From Ignavibacteriales bacterium (GTDB lineage Bacteria; Bacteroidota; Ignavibacteria; Ignavibacteriales; Melioribacteraceae): a stretch of DNA of 7,413 bases. How positions within the stretch are numbered: position 1 is the stretch's first letter; each line of letters opens with the position of its first letter. Positions 5,711 through 7,413 of the stretch are shown here, piece by piece. Location: assembly GCA_020059785.1 (NCBI GenBank), contig JAGVBL010000371.1, positions 1 to 7,413 of the forward strand. The letters run 5' to 3'. A program made the translations under genes and the position numbers. Under the pieces are notes generated by a model. It saw nothing but the letters and a program-made list of their open reading frames with translations, searched no databases and was not told where the DNA came from.

Positions 5711-6941
5711 ATTGAAGAAGTTCGGTTTGTTCAGATGCCGGCAGCTCCTGAACTTTATTCAAATGTTTTTCAATCTTTCTTGTTGATTTTGCTGCTTCGT
5801 CAATTGTATTACTTGCTTCTTGTAATTTCTTTTGTGTTTTCTCAAGCAAGGTTCCGAAATTACCAAATTCATTTTTAACCGAACCAAGAACTTTCCAGAC
5901 TTCGCTGGACCTTTTTTCAATAGCAAGAGTTCTGAAACCCATTTGCAGACTATTTAAAAGGGCAGCAAGCGTAGTTGGTCCGCTTATAGTAACACGGTAT
6001 TCACGTTGAAGTGTTTCAGCAATTCCCGGTCTGCGTAAAACTTCTGCATATAATCCTTCTATGGGTAAGAACATAATAGCAAAATCGGTAGTATGTGGAG
6101 GATCGATATATTTATCGGCAATTTTCTTGGCTTCATTTTTAATTCTGGTTTCTATTCCTTTTTGTGCCTCGTTAATCAATGTTATATTACTGCTTTCTTG
6201 TGCTTCCAGTAGACGCTGATAATCTTCAACAGGAAATTTTGCGTCAATAGGGAGCCACACAATATCGTTTTTAATTAAATTCCGCCCCGGTAGTTTAATA
6301 GCAATTTCAACCTTATCGTTACTTCCTTTTTTAGTAGAGACATTTTTTTCATATTGATCGCGTGTAAGAATTTGTTCAATTAAATTTTCGAGTTGAATTT
6401 CACCCCATCCTCCGCGTGTTTTTACATTTGCAAGAACATTTTTGAGATCGCCAACACCGCGTGCTAATTCCTGCATATCACCAAGACCTTTATAAACCTG
6501 TTCCAATCTTTCACTAACAAGTTTGAATGATTCACCCAGCCGCTTTTCCAGTGTGCTATGGAGTTTTTCATCAACTGTATGACGCATTTCCTCAAGCTTT
6601 TTAGAATTGTTCTCCTGAATTTCTTTAAGCTGCGATTCAACCCGGTTTTGTAATTTATCAAACTTTTGTTCATTGGTCTGTATAAGTTTTGAAAGCTGAT
6701 CAAAAAGTTGATCGCCAAACAATTTAATTGCATTGCTCAATTCTTCTCTTTGGGATTTACCAACTTTAGTTATTTCATCTCTGTTGCGGGATAATTCATC
6801 TCTAAAAGATTTATCAACTCTGCTTAGTTCATCTTTAAGATTAATCTGAGATTCGCCCGAAATTTTTTTATAGATTAACCATATCAATGTTAGAATGGTT
6901 ATTACCGAAACGAGTATTAATAAGAAATATATTTCATTCAT
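5709..6941 (-). CDS. rmuC: RmuC family protein (membrane-anchored, nuclease-like fold)
   Basis: RmuC proteins (PF02646) limit recombination at inverted repeats in E. coli and are predicted to have a PD-(D/E)XK nuclease-like core; the biochemical activity is not settled. The 410-residue protein starts with one membrane helix (about residues 4-24), followed by a long charged coiled coil (about 30-165). The conserved core contains GGWGEIQLENLIEQIL (177-192), LPIDAKFPVEDY (230-241), FAIMFLPIEGLYAEVLRRPG (287-306) and ISGPTTLAALLNSLQMGFRTL (319-339), with a second helical stretch at the end. The start is placed at 6941 because GGAG (6947-6950) lies 5 nt before it. A longer reading from a TTG at 6989 adds 16 residues but has no ribosome binding site. 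The gene is convergent with gcdH and divergent from the penicillin acylase gene. Confidence 0.93.
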   Translation of the reverse strand: MNEIYFLLILVSVITILTLIWLIYKKISGESQINLKDELSRVDKSFRDELSRNRDEITKVGKSQREELSNAIKLFGDQLFDQLSKLIQTNEQKFDKLQNRVESQLKEIQENNSKKLEEMRHTVDEKLHSTLEKRLGESFKLVSERLEQVYKGLGDMQELARGVGDLKNVLANVKTRGGWGEIQLENLIEQILTRDQYEKNVSTKKGSNDKVEIAIKLPGRNLIKNDIVWLPIDAKFPVEDYQRLLEAQESSNITLINEAQKGIETRIKNEAKKIADKYIDPPHTTDFAIMFLPIEGLYAEVLRRPGIAETLQREYRVTISGPTTLAALLNSLQMGFRTLAIEKRSSEVWKVLGSVKNEFGNFGTLLEKTQKKLQEASNTIDEAAKSTRKIEKHLNKVQELPASEQTELLQ

Positions 6942-6946
6942 GATTA

Positions 6947-6950
6947 CTCC
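6947..6950 (-). promoter_or_regulatory. Ribosome binding site that fixes the rmuC start
   Basis: The minus strand reads TGGAGTAATCATG: GGAG is 5 nt before the ATG at 6941. It lies inside the longer frame opened by the TTG at 6989 and argues for the internal ATG. Confidence 0.7.
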
Positions 6951-7051
6951 ATTGGCAATAATAAGAAAAAACCTAAGGTTATTTATCAAATATTTTTTTA
7001 TTCGTCAAATAATATTTCATTATTTTAAATAAGTAATTCAACCGGGGTTAA

Positions 7052-7413
7052 ATGAAAAGTTGGAAAAAGATTGTAATTGGCTTAATTGGGTCGCTCCTTA
7101 TTATAGCATTAGTAATATTCATAATCTCCTATATAATATTAAAAAAATCGTTACCTGATTATGATGGTCAAATAAAATTATCAGGATTAAATTCCGAGGT
7201 AAAAGTTTACCGCGATTCATTTGCGGTTCCCTTAATTTCTGCCGGAAGCGATGAAGATTTAGCTTTCGCTCTTGGATATGTCCATGCTCAGGAGAGATTA
7301 TTTCAGATGGATTTAGCACGCAGAGCCGGCGAAGGAAATTTAAGCGAAGTATTCGGCAGCAAAACTATTCCTTTCGATAAAATGTTCCGAACGTTAGGAT
7401 TGTATAAAATTGT
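7052..7413 (+). CDS. Penicillin acylase family protein, N-terminal part (cut by window end)
   Basis: The first 120 codons are visible. A short basic start (MKSWKK) leads into one hydrophobic segment at about residues 7-30, a signal anchor or signal peptide, so the enzyme should act outside the inner membrane. Residues 46-102 match the start of the penicillin amidase family (PF01804): VKVYRDSFAVPLISAGSDED, LAFALGYVHAQERLFQMDLA and RRAGEGNLSEVFG. Family members are N-terminal nucleophile hydrolases that cleave amide bonds in acylated amino compounds, including beta-lactams and acyl-homoserine lactones. They are made as one chain that is cut to expose a catalytic serine; that serine lies beyond the window. 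The ATG at 7052 follows GGGG (7044-7047). The physiological substrate cannot be told from this part. Confidence 0.88.
   Translation, partial: MKSWKKIVIGLIGSLLIIALVIFIISYIILKKSLPDYDGQIKLSGLNSEVKVYRDSFAVPLISAGSDEDLAFALGYVHAQERLFQMDLARRAGEGNLSEVFGSKTIPFDKMFRTLGLYKI

Noticed and set aside
6464..6733. Second minus-strand frame of 89 codons inside rmuC
   Set aside because: It lies in the coiled-coil coding part in another frame; the rmuC frame carries the conserved motifs without a break.
6942..6989. Longer rmuC start at a TTG giving 16 extra residues
   Set aside because: No ribosome binding site precedes the TTG, whereas GGAG stands 5 nt before the ATG at 6941, and the membrane helix begins properly from that ATG.
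7119..7319. Minus-strand open frame of 66 codons opposite the penicillin acylase start
   Set aside because: The plus strand encodes clear penicillin amidase motifs over the same bases.
1..7413. Mobile elements, CRISPR arrays, tRNA or rRNA genes, defence systems
   Set aside because: No transposase, integrase, terminal repeats, spaced repeat array or structured RNA signature was seen; the region reads as ordinary chromosome with metabolic and envelope genes.

Overview
The window is A+T-rich bacterial chromosome with ordinary coding density. It carries six complete genes, two genes cut by the window ends, and short intergenic gaps; no stretch over 300 bases lacks a gene. The gene set (KorA/KorB-type 2-oxoacid:ferredoxin oxidoreductase, LiaF-like proteins beside a probable LytS-type kinase, RmuC, penicillin acylase) and matches to the Bacteroidota-type promoter box TAnnTTTG suggest the Bacteroidota/Ignavibacteriota/Chlorobiota group. 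This placement is inferred from style, not from a marker gene.

Layout. Positions 1-1795, minus strand: a three-gene unit of two tandem LiaF-like four-helix membrane proteins and then the N-terminal part of a multi-spanning membrane protein, probably a LytS-type sensor kinase (cut at position 1). In front of it (1796-1908) lie a strong ribosome binding site, a TAnnTTTG box and two 11-bp direct repeats set exactly 21 bp apart, which look like a LytTR-type operator. Positions 1909-4297, minus strand: a translationally coupled pair encoding a 2-oxoacid:ferredoxin oxidoreductase alpha subunit and a beta subunit with the gamma domain fused to its C-terminus. Position 4479 onward, plus strand and divergent from that pair: glutaryl-CoA dehydrogenase, ending in a bidirectional hairpin terminator. 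Positions 5709-6941, minus strand: RmuC. Position 7052 onward, plus strand and divergent from rmuC: the start of a penicillin acylase family protein, cut at the window end.

How the genes may work together. Two modules stand out. The first is an envelope-stress circuit in which LiaF-like proteins, a membrane kinase and an unseen LytTR regulator would form an autoregulated operon. The second is the divergent pairing of a ferredoxin-dependent 2-oxoacid oxidoreductase with glutaryl-CoA dehydrogenase. Together these could take 2-oxoadipate to glutaryl-CoA and on to crotonyl-CoA, the lower lysine/tryptophan degradation route, with ferredoxin instead of NAD as first electron acceptor. The enzyme families are clear from sequence; the substrate assignment and the regulatory circuit are inference.
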